NCBI GenBank assembly: GCA_002964805.2
Contig: PUDQ02000111.1
Span: forward strand, 1-35,479
Direction of reading: 5' to 3'
Source of the DNA: Trametes villosa
Lineage: Eukaryota; Basidiomycota; Agaricomycetes; Polyporales; Polyporaceae
Length of the DNA: 35,479 nt
The position numbers and the translations under genes were made by a program. Of the stretch, positions 1 to 10,952 are shown in pieces. Under the pieces are notes generated by a model. The model did no database searches. It saw nothing but the letters and a program-made list of their open reading frames with translations, and had not been told where the DNA came from. The first letter of the stretch is position 1, and every line of letters starts with the position of its first letter.

Positions 1-229
1 AAGGCTACCCGACGTCCCCAGATAGAGTCCGATCAAGTACGGTGAGGTTACACTGTCCTCTGTGCTTTGAGCTTCAACATGACAGAGCCTGGGTTCAACT
101 ACCAGTGACGGGGGACGTCCCTCCCATGGGTCGGGGCATAACAATGTTAAAACTGCTACTGTCCAGGAGTCACTGCATTAAGCACGCTACCTGTGCACCA
201 CTCGGAGATAGCACGATTAAATAAATGTA
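1..229. other. Gene-free edge
   Basis: This is the downstream flank of the first minus-strand gene. It holds only a 60-codon plus-strand ORF at 42-224 with no recognisable features. I see no tRNA, repeat or promoter here. Confidence 0.5.
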
Positions 230-1250
230 TTACAGTACAGGTGTCATACGTAGCGTTAGTCGCACACCCTCCCCCGGAGGAGCTGCACCATATGGCGTCT
301 TGAGAGCTGACGTAGGCTAGGCGGGATGATTGGTAATGGGGAGCCTGATCCTCTCACACACCCTGTAAGACACCAAGCACAGGCTGCCAACTCGACTTCG
401 AAACATGCCGCAATTCCAGGAGCACGAGCTTCTCGAACCCCGCACTCCCCGGACCCAGGTTGAGGCGCGGCGGACCGAAAGGCCCCTCCTGATACCGCTA
501 GCGTAACCGTCAGAAATGCACGGGGAACCATCTCTGCTGGTCTGGAGCCGGGCGCTTACATTCATGTAGTCGAAGATTTCGCGCGCAATCTTCTCCGCCA
601 GTTTTCCTTTCGTGATGGACGGGAAACCGTTTGACGGGCTGCGCACGTTGATCTGCCGCTCGTACGACCTGCAGCCCATTATCTAGGCACACCGCACTAT
701 GCGTCAGCTTGGGAAATTCTCCAGAACACGAGGGCCTCGGCTAGCGGGACCGACCTCTAGGCGCAGCGACTGTTTCTGGCTGAGGTGATCCTCCGAGAAC
801 ACCGCATCGTCCCGACCCTGCAGGAACGCGAAATTGCTAGCGAGAGCGTCCGCAAGTTTGACGTACGGTGTGGTCCATGTATGGAAGAGGATCGGCGGCT
901 TCGGTTCGTATCGCCGCTTCGCGACGTAGGCGCGCTGTGGAAGCAGTTCAAACGGGCGATCATGGGTCTGAGGAGCAGTCGTCGGGGCCTGTCATAATCC
1001 GTAGTGAGCAGTCGCCGTAGAGCGCGTACAGCTACCCGATACTTACGGTTGAGGTGGACGGACCCTGGGACGTCGGAGCCTGTGCGGGGAGAGCCGAGCT
1101 GGTGTGTGAGGAATGGGCCATGGACAGACCGTGCTCGTTCCAGTACTGGTCGTTGGAAGCCTCGAATGCCGCCAGAATGGCTTCGGCCGTCCACGTTGTG
1201 GGGTGTGTCGCTCCGGCGCCTGTTGTATTGTCACCGTCGGTGGGTTGCAT
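230..1250 (-). CDS. Conserved fungal protein of unknown function, five exons
   Basis: The gene was rebuilt from five minus-strand exons: 1047-1250, 755-988, 560-682, 362-488 and 230-306. They sum to 765 nt, giving 254 residues with one uninterrupted frame and a TAA stop at 230-232. Introns are 55-72 nt. Donors are GTAAGT, GTCGGT (weak), GTAAGC and GTGTGT; a CTGAC branch-like site lies about 20 nt before the second acceptor. The N-terminal 70 residues are low complexity, rich in T, S and P. From about residue 85 the protein looks globular and constrained, with motifs such as PILFHTWTTPYVKLADALA, FLQGRDD and RQINVRSPSNG, then KGKLAEKIAREIFDYM and LELRHVSKSSWQPVL. I recognise no named domain or catalytic signature. 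A TATA-like box lies about 100 nt upstream of the ATG. The structure is well supported; the function is unknown. Confidence 0.75.
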
Positions 1251-1879
1251 CTCGTCTTGCGGCTATATGGTTCTCTAGTAACCAAGGCCAAGGATAGAAG
1301 GAAAAGGCGAGGCCTCGCTCTTCATCCTTGCCCTACATGGCGACGCAGTCTATATACCCCCCGCGCGGTCTAGTCAGATATACAGCTGAACATGAAACTC
1401 GACTCACCGGCGAGCCCACGGGCGGCGTGCGGGACGTGGTTTGCGTGGCCGCAGGAAATAGTACGATACCTACTCCGCGCAGCGAGAGTACCGTATGTGC
1501 ACGCGCTGCGACGGTATGACAGCTCCACGGAAGTGCACAGCTCTTCGGCGAGGAACACCATTTAAGCAGGCCCTTCCGGCAGGCGGGTGACAGCTGCCGC
1601 CCGCAGCTTGTTTCCGGAACGCAGTGACAGAATGCTTGCAGTGTCTGCGTGGGGCACAGCGACAAACTCCGCGCTTATCCCATGGGGACTAATTTGCACA
1701 TGATGTCATCAATGGCCTGCGCGTCGCGCGAGGCTACTTGTCACCGACGCAACTGACGCGTGCGGTCGGCGTTCCGCTGTTTGCATGCACAACAGAAAGC
1801 TATTACCGGTGAGCGAGACATGATAGAGTACATAGAGATGCAAGACCACAGAACGAAGGCACCGACCGCCTACCGACAT
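1251..1879. other. Intergenic region between SPT16 and the first gene
   Basis: Both flanking genes are on the minus strand, so this holds the SPT16 3' flank and the promoter of the 230-1250 gene. The small ORFs inside (for example 1333-1665 minus) have random-looking composition and no matching splice signals. No RNA gene or repeat was seen. Confidence 0.5.
1351..1357 (-). promoter_or_regulatory. TATA-like box of the first gene
   Basis: The minus strand reads TATATAG just after a G/C-rich stretch, about 100 nt upstream of the ATG at 1250. Spacing fits a core promoter. The call rests on sequence and position only. Confidence 0.45.
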
Positions 1880-4800
1880 TCACCGCTTGCCGTTAGCCTT
1901 CGCCTTCGGCTTGGGCTTCGCCGACTTTTTCGGGCGGTCCGAGTCGTCAGACTCGTTCCCCCGGCCTGTCTCAATGCGCTTCTTATCGGCTGCAACGTGG
2001 AGAGTCAGCTTGACGCGTTCATTTTGTGAAACGAGACGCGACCGGCGTACCTTTCGCCGCCTTGCGTTCCAGCTCATCCCAGTCATCGCCTGCACGAATC
2101 CGTCAGTCGTCAGACGCCGGCACAGCCACGGCCACGCACCTTCGCTGTCCTCGGAGCCAAAGTCAGAGCCGCTGCCCTCGTCGTCGCTCGCGTCCGACCC
2201 GTCGTCGTAGTCGCTCTCCTCGTTGCTGCTGTCGGAGCTCTCCATATCGGCGGACTCGGCCTCGAACTCGGATTCCGTGTCGGAGTCGTCGTCGGCCTCG
2301 CTCTGTCGGGTGTAAGAGATCAGTAAAATTTTGCGCATGTGGCACACGTGAATACGCACCTCCTCCCCGGCCGCAGCGCCGCCCAGGAAGCTCCACCCCC
2401 CCTGTTGGAAAAAGTCATAGGGGTTTTCGTTGATGGTCTTCATGATAGGTCCCCAGTTCAAGTTGACAGGCCCCTCGCTCAGGGGTATGTCCACGGAGCT
2501 GCGGGAAGGTTTCAGCGGTCTGACTGCGCCGCACGGGAATGTTTGCTCACTCTAGCCAGTTCTTCACATCGTCGAGCTGGGAGCTGGGGATCGAGTTGAT
2601 GTGGAGCGGCGCCTTCGTGTAGTCCTTGAAGATGAGCACCATGTCGAATTGTTTCAGGCCGAACTGCACACGTTCCAGCGACGCGATCTCGATGTCGGAG
2701 AGGGTGACGACGAGGAACGGCGGGTCGGACAGGTGGACCAGGCATTCCGTCGTTGGCTGCAAACGCACATTGGTGCGGAACGGCACGCCCTCGAAAGAGA
2801 GCTCCCGGAACGGGATGTCGGGCTCGAGCGTATCACCGGTCTGCGTTCAGGCGTTAATGTTAGAGCTAGCGGGCGCAGTGAACATGGAGATAGCGTGACA
2901 TACGGAAGACGTCGCAGCTTCTGCAATCTTCTCCGAGAACAGCTTGAACTCCTTGTTCAGCATCTGGCGCCGCTTGCGCTCCTGCTGCTCCAGCTCCAGC
3001 TCGTCCTCGTCGCCGTACCGGTACTTGCGTTTCCGGTTCCCGGTCTCATCGAATTGGACGTCGGACGCCTCGCGGTAGAATTGGACGTCCTGTATGGTTC
3101 ATGAGCGTACTGTATCACCTCGGGCGGGCAACACTCATTGAATGTGGACTGAGCTTACATGTGCCTTCTTCTTCCCGATCATGATAGGAGCCTTGAGATG
3201 TACGTGGATGATGACGAGAAGCTCGTGGTCGCATGGCTGGAAGAAGAGATGCTTCACGTTGCTGAACAGGATGTCTGAGGAACGCGGTGAGCTCGGGCAG
3301 CACGTCGACGCCGGGAGAGCACATACCGATCTTCTGAGAGCCCATCGGCGACTGGTATCGGAGACCATTCTGATGAATTTCGACTTCGCCGGGTAGACGC
3401 TTTCCGTCCAACGCGGGCCGGACGAAGACCTCCGGTAGCTTGGTCGGACGCCTTCCCTTGACTTCTACCAACGTGTCCTGCTCGATGACGTCGGCCATCT
3501 CCTTCTTCTGCTGCTCCCGCTTGTTAACCTCCTTCTTCAAATCGGTTATTTGCTTCGAGATAGCGTCGAATCGGTGTCCGTCCGGCGACCGGTATGTGAT
3601 CGAGCGGATGAAGGTTGCGTCGGGGTCCTCGAAGGGCTACATTACGCCGTATAAGCCGGTTATTCAACGAAGCGACGCGTAGGACTGCTCACCGTGTCTT
3701 CCTTCCTCCCGGCCAGTTGACCAGGCGTCTGGAAGTTCACTCGGAGATAGGTGAACTCGCCCTCGTCGTTCTTGCTGACGTTCTTGATCGTGTTGATATG
3801 GAATGGGACGGCGTACCCATGCACCGGCAAGACCACCGTATGCGCCTTGCGGTCCACGTATATCTTGAGGAAACGCTGTCAGCATCTTCGAAGTGTTATC
3901 GGCCGCAGCTACCACACATACCCGGAGAGTCTCCACCTCGCGCGGCAGGCCCGCCTCGCCCTTGTAGCTCTGGAATCGCTTCCACCCCTTACCCTCCTTG
4001 CCGCCGAGTCCGCCACCACTCTCCGAGAAGCGCACAAGGCCCTCCTGGTGCACCCGCCCGTGCAACTCACGCTGGTGCTCAGCGATCTTCGCGGACATCG
4101 ACTGCACCGAGTCTTCCTGCGCCGCGCTCCGCGTCTTGTTACGGAGGACCTTCCCGCCAGCCATCTTGTTCTTCACGGGCGACGCGTTGCCATTGGCGCC
4201 AGCTTTAGCCGTAGGAGCCTTCTTAGCAGGGGCCTTGGACGACTGACCCTCGGCCTCATCCTGGTTGAGGAAGAACAAGGTGTCCTTGGCGGATTTCACG
4301 CCAGTAGTAAGACAAGTGGACTTGTCAGCGCCGACAAGCACTGTGTCTACGAGCTGGAGAGCATATCTAGGTGACGCAAGCGCAATCAGCAACTGATACA
4401 AGATGCGAAACAGGACACTCACTTCTTGCCGTCTACTTCCAGGCCCGTGAACCCTAGGACCAAGTTGAAGACCATGTTGGCGCGAAGCTTCCGGTTGTTC
4501 TTCGGAGATAGGAGGTAGGAGGCGTCGCGGAACTCCATGCCCATCTAGTACTTACGGTGAGGACATGCGAATGCTGGAAGCGAGCTATATACTTACACCA
4601 TGACCGATGTTCTTGACGAAGTGGGACTCAAGCTCAGGCTTCTTCTCCTTAATGTAAGAAAGCGCAGCCTGATATAGATCCTTGGAAACAACGCCCTCCT
4701 TCATGCGCGAGAGAACCTCGGTTTGAAGGGAAACGAGGAGAGAATAGACTGCTTCTTGCTCCTGTATACGGGAGCGCTCGTCAACCTGGGGCACAACGGT

Positions 4801-6006
4801 GATGGAGCAATTGACTCACCTTCGTCGGATCAACGATGAAGCTGCGGCCAAGGTTGGCGCAGTAGCTCCGGTACCGCATGCCGACGGAGACCAGCAAGAC
4901 ACCCTTGTGGGAGATGTCGTCTGGAGATGATTCGGCGACGGGACTCAGATCGTAGCCGGTGCTTGTGGACTGCGACTGGATGATAGGAGGGTAGCAGAAC
5001 TCCGTGGAACCCCAGTCGACGTCGTTCAGGCCTCGACCCTTGCTCCAAACCTTCATATCGGGTCCCTTGGCCTTGTCACCCTCGCCGTAACCAATCCTAG
5101 CCTCGATTTGCGTAGCAAAGGTCTCATGAGAGATCTTGGCCTCTCGGTCCAAGATCGTCTCCAGCTTGGGGGCGACGTAGTGCGACAGGAGGGTAGAGGT
5201 GAGGTTCGCCGCTACACGAATGCTTTTCTGAGCGCCGGCAGTCAGACTGGGGAGAACCTGGATCGAAAGAACGACTTACGAGCTCCTCCTCGTCCTTAGC
5301 GGCAAGAAAAGCCGCCACGGAGGGAGCCATGTCTACCACCGTGGGCTTCTTCTCCGCATCGGCCACAGCCTTATTCCACTCGTCCACCAGCTTTCCCGAG
5401 TGTTGCTCCTTGGTCAACGTCGCAACCCGATCCAAGGACGTATACGCCTCCAGGAACCGGGGCACTGCGTCAGTAGGAGGCTCCTTGGCCTTAGCTTGTA
5501 CGAAGAACTCTATCTGCACAGGAGCGTTTGCGTTGTTCAGCTGCGACAGAATTCTGGCTGGTGAGAGTGCGTGGTGTTCAGAGGCTGTCTGGGATTATGT
5601 GGATGGAAGTGCACACCTTTTGAGGCGGAGCACAATATAGAGAGCCTGTGTTTCTCGAACAGAAGGAAAGTAGAGGGGAATTCGAAGCCGAGGAGCCACG
5701 TCTAGGACAAACGACACGTGTGAGTGCGCGAGGGTCAAGCCAGGGTTAGAGGGCTCACCTGAAACGCCGTACCCTTGCGAATGGGCTCATCCTCCCCCGC
5801 AGGATCTCCCGCAAGCAGTAATAGCGCGCCAACGTCAGCTATGGCGCCATACTCGTCGTCCTTGTTGGCATTCTGACGTTGATAACAGAGATATTAGGGT
5901 CCATAAAGGTTTCGGGTTGAGCGTGAGGTTCACGCACATTCCACGCATCGTAGACGAGGCGGAGCCGTTTTGAGAAGAGATTCGTGTTGAGCTCAATCTT
6001 GGACAT
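1880..6006 (-). CDS. SPT16: FACT complex subunit SPT16 (histone chaperone)
   Basis: SPT16 is the large subunit of FACT, which loosens and reassembles nucleosomes by handling H2A-H2B and H3-H4 during transcription and replication. The ATG at 6006 begins [16 protein letters not shown], the expected N-terminus, and about 17 exons follow to the TGA at 1880. In order I see the N-terminal lobe, an inactive aminopeptidase-like (pita-bread) lobe containing VKNIGHG, and a basic linker with [13 protein letters not shown]. Next come a coiled-coil stretch ([17 protein letters not shown]) and the middle region with [10 protein letters not shown] and [17 protein letters not shown]. The PH-like middle domain contains [29 protein letters not shown] and GGWSFLGG. 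The end is a Ser/Asp/Glu tail interrupted by [10 protein letters not shown] and a Lys-rich terminus. All family landmarks are present and no disrupting stop was seen. Introns are about 45-75 nt. An HMG-box partner (POB3/NHP6) is not encoded nearby. Confidence 0.96.
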
Positions 6007-6344
6007 GACGGTTTGCTCAAGAGTGCCCGACAGTCGAGATGGCTAGACAGGAAGGTCGAGGAGGAAGTGGTCCGCAAGAGAGACGCGTTTCGTTGTGGCG
6101 CGTCTGTAACACGCTCGAGCGGAGTCTCAACTCGGAGGTGACACTCACGTGATGATGTCACATTCCCAGTCACAGCGCGACTTGACGCGTCTCGCGGGCC
6201 GGTGCGCTAAGCGCTGGAATCCTGCGACGCTGCCGTCGGGTTGGCAGAGGGGAGACAGTGCGGCAGCGTCGTACTTGTTCTAGAGGGAGCGGGCGGCGCC
6301 GCTCCAGGCCGATTCTTCTTTCGTCCGTGAAGTACACCTTCTGA
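6007..6344. other. Intergenic, SPT16 promoter region
   Basis: This 338-bp gap lies upstream of SPT16 and downstream of the 6345-7077 gene, so it should carry the SPT16 promoter and a terminator of the upstream gene. No TATA box or other clear motif was seen. Confidence 0.4.
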
Positions 6345-7077
6345 TTACTGCCGGTACACAACATAGGCATCGACTAGATCCAGCCGCGCATCATACGAGT
6401 AATGGTCGTCGAGTACAACACGGCACAAAAAGTCTGCGAGTATAAGGTCACCCTGCACTAAGCTGTCCACCGACACCTTCCGCAAGAATTGACTGGGGCG
6501 CATTTTCGACGTAGCGTCGTACACAGTACCCTGTAGCGTATGTCAGCGTAGCAATTAATAAATGTGATGCACTAACCTCATCGTAACTGGTCAAGAAGCG
6601 AACCAACTCCATAGAAGAGCCTGTCGACCTCGCGTCGCAGTGGCGTCGCAACTCGTCCAGGCCTCGCCTGTCTCTTTCCCGCAACAAGTCGATGCTTATG
6701 TTCATCGACATGGGACCGCGCCCGCCACAGTCCACGCGAACGCCACGGAGCTCGCCAATTGCGCGGATACGGAATGGTGCACCGAGCACCCCCATAACCC
6801 CTTGTTGGGTCCAGGTGATGTCGTTCGGAATGGTCGCGATAGCCACTGTGTCGTAAGGCGTGAAGTGAAACGTCATGAGACGTGTAAGGCGACTACAAAT
6901 TTCTCAGCCTCGAGCGGCACGTAGCCAGTCAATAACGTACCTTAAGAATGTCTGAGGGACATGACCGCCCGCCACTATGGTGTCGTCATCGACCGTTTCT
7001 GCGATGGGCAGTTCATGCAGGGTCGGCATGTCGAAGACGTCCTTCGAAGGAGTAGGAGAGGGAGATGGGGAAGGCAT
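6345..7077 (-). CDS. Lineage-specific hypothetical protein, GD-motif family member 1
   Basis: Three exons (6941-7077, 6577-6892, 6345-6530) with 48- and 46-nt introns give 212 residues and a TAA stop at 6345-6347. The phase is exact across both junctions. The ATG at 7077 is preferred to one at 7107 because the latter lies in a TATA box. The N-terminus is Pro/Ser-rich (PSPSPSPTPSK). The middle holds repeated short hydrophobic segments without a transmembrane segment. The C-terminus contains SLVQGDLILADFLCRVVLDD followed by LDLVDAYVVYR. That last block resembles the C-terminal blocks of the genes at 8190-9383 and 9604-10743: a GD-hydrophobic pair, a beta-strand-like run, then a hydrophobic end. 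No catalytic signature was seen and the function is unknown. Family membership is inferred from the shared pattern, not from an alignment. Confidence 0.7.
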
Positions 7078-7106
7078 GTAACGCAGCGGACAGGCATCCA
7101 ATGTCA

Positions 7107-7114
7107 TATTTATA
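7107..7114 (-). promoter_or_regulatory. TATA box
   Basis: The minus strand reads TATAAATA about 30 nt upstream of the ATG at 7077. This is a strong core-promoter match and implies a very short 5' leader. Confidence 0.55.
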
Positions 7115-7164
7115 CATCGTGAGCTATCGCAGCCTTCGAGAAGAACGCTCTACGGAGACGGGTA

Positions 7165-8117
7165 TTACATCACAACCGCTCGGTCCGTTTTCAAACCCAA
7201 GTTCACATGCGGCCCGAGACAAGGCCCTCCACACGGTCGATCGCTGAGGCGGAAGCAAACACGGTCCAAGTGCTCCCCCGCGGTTGGATTCCAGGATATT
7301 GCCAGCGCTCCGCGATCGTCCGTGTAACGCGGTTGCCCCGGACAAGCAAAATGATCGCGGCCGCATTGTCGATGGTCGTCCGCGGAGTCCGGCCACATCC
7401 AGTGGTAGAGTTTACACGCTATACCCGCGGAGGCAAGGGGAGTTGTGTAATCGCTAGGCCCGGTTGACAAGTCGCCGATGAGGCCTCGACGGGAGAAGGT
7501 TAGGGCTGGCCAGAGCATGCCGAAGTGTGAGGGTCCGAGGTAGCACATCATAGCCGTCGTTGGAGCGCGGACGATTGGCAAGTACGGCGTTTCGCATTCG
7601 CTTTGGTAGACGACCAAGCCGCGAGCGTTGGACGTCAGGAAACGTGCTCCGTGCGCTACCCCACGGTCTGGATGGTCTCCGAGAGGGACGAAACTGAGGA
7701 ATTCGCAGCTCTGAGTGACAACCAGGTGACGGAGGAGAGGGTTGAACGACGTTCGCGGGGCGAACAGGAGCATGGGGTGATCTGTGTCAGGGAGGGCAGG
7801 CGACCGGATGAAGAAGGAGAGCGCGTCGTAACCACCCAGGAGGACGTGTAGTTCTCCCATGACGTCCAAGAAGTCTCGCCATCGAGGCAGATAGCCCCGA
7901 ATGCGTTGATGGAAAGATTCACTAAGATCTTCCTGGACGAGATTGAATGCCGCTTTACTGCAGGAACGTAACGTCAAGAGTGAAGGAAAGTCTAGGAATG
8001 CGAGGATCGCGAGTTGAGTCGCCTGGTCGAGACTATGAAGCTAGGGTGAGTGCCGATAATCATAGGACATCAGACGAGACTAACGCGAACATGCTCGCGG
8101 GCGGTCCGCGCACACAT
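7165..8117 (-). CDS. F-box protein with degenerate nucleotidyltransferase-like region
   Basis: The main exon is 7165-8040. It opens with an F-box-like stretch, LDQATQLAILAFLDFPSLL followed by TLRSCSKAAFNLV. A short upstream exon (8085-8117, ATG at 8117) joins in frame through a 44-nt intron (GTTAGT to CCTAG), giving about 302 residues. The first exon is less certain. F-box proteins recruit substrates to SCF ubiquitin ligases through Skp1. After the F-box, LLGGYDALSFFIRSP resembles the opening of the nucleotidyltransferase-like domain in the F-box protein at 10953-11897. The acidic metal-binding pair seen there (SDLDVYIP) is replaced here by DHPMLLFAP, so catalysis is unlikely. The remainder is unrecognised. 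The gene sits in a run of fast-evolving accessory genes. Confidence 0.62.
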
Positions 8118-8189
8118 TGAAGTTCATGCATTGACGTAGTCTCATTACGCGCAATTTGACAGGAGGCTGACTGTGTAGTACATCGGCGA

Positions 8190-9383
8190 CTAGATAATGA
8201 GCTCGTCCGGGGCGGTGCATACCGGAAGAGGAACAGCTGCCAAAGGAGCATCGGCAATGATGCAGATCGACTTGAGCTCGAAGGTCGTCTTATACGCATC
8301 CCACGTCTTCTTCGAGTCGCCGGTCTTGTACCTCGTGAGCCAAGCGTCGACCAAGACAGCGTCGCCTAGTCCCAGGTCGTAAGGTTTCTTACGAGGAAGG
8401 TCCGCGCGACGCGCTCCCTCCTTGGAAGCGTCGAAGATCTCCTCGAACAACACCGCCTACAGCGGTCGTTAGAACCAGTCCCTCCCGAACTGAAAGGACG
8501 TACGCTCGGCTTGGAGTTCCCTTTACTCCATTCGGTCATAAACCTCGAAGCGTACACGTTCGCGCCCTCAGGTTCTACAGATACGTTAGTTATGACTCGC
8601 AGTGCCTTAGACGGCGCACCTTTCTCGGGGTGCGAGAAGTGCGAGAGGCGCGTGGCCGCCGCTCGGTCGACCTCTCGGAAAAGACGTACACCGATGTTTA
8701 CGCGATCGTGCGGTTCGCCCAGGCGGTTTTGAAACCACTTGCTAGCGACGGTGCCGACCAGCCATATGGTGACAGGCTGATCGTCGATGCACAGGACGCG
8801 GCTGTAGTCGACGCCCTTTACCACTCCGCCCCACTTGGCGGACAGTGGGACGTTGCGTACACCGTACCGACGGCTCTCGTCGCTCTTGTAACGCATCATA
8901 TCGTCGAGGCGCCTACAGTAGAGCTCGCATGAATAACGAGCATTATTAAACGCACAGTGCCACTCACCGAAAAACCGCGACGGAGATCCATTCAGGACGG
9001 TCCGCGTCGGTCTCTAGCAAAGCTTCTCTGGTAGGAGTCGCTTCGGTCTCCGCGATAGGGACGGCAACGGACGATCCCGCACCGGACGGCGCAGGTTCGA
9101 TCGCGCCTGCAGAGGTCGTGTTGGTCGTTGAGTCCACAGTTTCTGCGCACGCGGAGGCCGTCGAGCTTCCCGCCGTTACGGATGGTCCAGTCGACGCGGT
9201 CTCGGTGTCGCTGTCGGACCAGGGAATGGGACGTTCCGGTTGGTCCTCATCGTCCGTACCCGGTGATCTGTAGCGTGTCAAATGAGGCACGTCGTGCTAA
9301 TCAAGAGAAGTATACCTCGGGCGCTTCAGGTTGTCTCGACTGACGGATGCGGAGGCGGTACGCGATGCCCTAGTGTGTGTCAT
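8190..9383 (-). CDS. Lineage-specific hypothetical protein, GD-motif family member 2
   Basis: Four exons (9316-9383, 8968-9267, 8504-8912, 8190-8456) join through introns of 48, 55 and 47 nt into 347 residues, with a TAG stop at 8190. The ATG at 9383 starts MTHTRASRTASASVSRDNLK, a basic, Ser-rich head. Residues about 24-115 are acidic and low complexity (TDDEDQPERPIP and a Ser/Thr/Ala run), probably disordered. The globular half includes SAKWGGVVKGVDYSRVLCID, WFQNRLGEPHDRVNIGV and EEIFDASKEGARRADLP. It ends with the block GLGDAVLVDAWLTRYKTG followed by WDAYKTTFELKSICII. That block matches the pattern in the two neighbouring family members. No known domain was recognised. The gene is divergent from the 9604 gene across a 220-bp shared promoter. 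Confidence 0.72.
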
Positions 9384-9603
9384 GATGAGGCGAGGGGTAG
9401 GTTGTGCACGGGAAACAGGAGACGCCGCGCTCTGTTGCTGGCAGGGGCCTTATAACATACGTTCGGGCTCGACCGATATGGTATGACATCGGAGCCGAGC
9501 GTCGATGTGAGGCTGACAATCGGCTGACCTTCACAGAACATCAGTCAGTAGCGAGACGGGGAACCCAACCTCTCACCTCACCATCTTTCACAACTTCCTC
9601 ATC
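9384..9603. promoter_or_regulatory. Shared divergent promoter region
   Basis: A 220-bp interval separates the start codons of two divergent genes of the same putative family. The plus-strand leader just before 9604 is rich in C, T and A (CACCTCACCATCTTTCAC). No single core element stands out. Confidence 0.4.
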
Positions 9604-10743
9604 ATGGCGTTTATTTTGGGTGCGTTAGACGCTATGGATACCTGCAAGACGCTCATTCTTCGTAGCGAACAAGACAACTCTGTCGCGCGACATGTGGCCG
9701 GCGAAGGTCGCTGTCATCAAACAAGAGCAGGACGTCACAACAGACACGTTACCGTCAGCCAGAATGGTACCCGACGACGAAGAGGAGCTCACGGAGTGGC
9801 TGTGGGTCGATCATCAGCCGGAGCTGTCCCGCGCTCTGGTGTACGTTCGCAACGATGTTCCCGGCGCTGAAGAATCCGACCTGGAGCTCGTTGTTCGTAT
9901 TCAAGGCGTCATAGCCGACATGAATCTCAACGTCGGAGGAAACTGGGATGGGTGCGTTGTTTCCAGACGATCGGCACCATATACTCACGTTCGAATAGGT
10001 CCGAAATGAACGCAAAGAAGGCTACGCAACACGTCACACTCGTCAGCGGCGGTCAATCGGAAGCGTTCGAACCCCAGATCAGAACACTCACTTCATTGCG
10101 CGAAGTCATACTGCTCCACCTGGGCGTGTGCGACGAGGTCCGGCCGGGACGTCCTGGCACTATATCCCTGCGCCGCAAAGTGTTCACCAAGGTACGTGCC
10201 ACGCATTAAGTGTTATGCTTCACCTGATTGAGGGCGTCCCAGATACGTGGCGGTTTAAACGATCAACTGCCTTCGGTTGTGAAGAACGCGGAGGATCCGA
10301 AGGGGAAGTTCGACGCTGTTCGTCATCAATGGCGAGTCACTGAGCGAGTTCAAGCCGGTACACACCTCGCGCATGGTGCGGTGTACGCCATACCCCCACT
10401 GGCGCTTCGCAGGGGTGACTTCGTCGACGTATCCGCGCGTGTCACTGTGGCCGTCATGCGTTCTTCTGGAGGACGTCGTTTCGAAGTGGCGTTTGAACCG
10501 ACGACGATCGTCCGGATGGCCGATGCAGCGCGGGTGAAGGTGAGCTTCGGTGACGAGACGGTGCACACAGATGCTCATACGTTCCTGCAGGCGATTTTTA
10601 ATCCTGTACCCAGGAAGAGCGTTCGAGCACGACCTCCCAAGGCACAGGAGGGTCGTCGGACGATGGACATAGGCTTCGCTTTCCAGCCAGAGGCGGACGG
10701 TGCGGACATGGAGGTGGAGAAGGGGGACGCGACGCCGCAGTAG
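9604..10743 (+). CDS. Lineage-specific hypothetical protein, GD-motif family member 3
   Basis: Four exons (9604-9619, 9666-9951, 9999-10191, 10243-10743) are joined by introns of 46, 47 and 51 nt with GTGCGT, GTGCGT and GTACGT donors. They give 331 residues with exact phase. The first exon codes for only five full codons; the next ATG in frame is at 9692 if that exon is wrong. The protein is soluble and acidic near the N-terminus (PDDEEELTEWLW). It then holds the C-terminal block LALRRGDFVDVSARVTVAVM followed by GRRFEVAFEPTTIVRM, like the genes at 6345 and 8190. It closes with a charged tail (DGADMEVEKGDATPQ). The function is unknown. Confidence 0.72.
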
Positions 10744-10952
10744 AAACCATCTTGTCCCATTACGTACACACGATGCCCCCCCTTAAGTCCGCTCGGCTGT
10801 CCGTCCCGATATGTCTATAAATCCTTCTCAGATTCCCGTGGCGTGCATCATCAGGGCTTCCGGACGTCAGGGTTCGCTCCCTCAAATCGGACGATTGGAT
10901 ACCTGCCAAGTTCAATATCCGGTCTGCGTATTCAGAGTGGTAAAGGGCATGT

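Noticed and set aside
60..120. GGTTCAACTACC resembling a tRNA T-arm
   Set aside because: No matching acceptor, D or anticodon stems could be folded around it.
1333..1665. 110-codon minus-strand ORF upstream of the first gene
   Set aside because: Cys/Ser/Thr-rich random composition, overlaps the TATA-like box and joins to nothing.
3615..4374. Plus-strand ORFs of about 200 codons within SPT16
   Set aside because: Antisense shadows of strongly conserved SPT16 exons.
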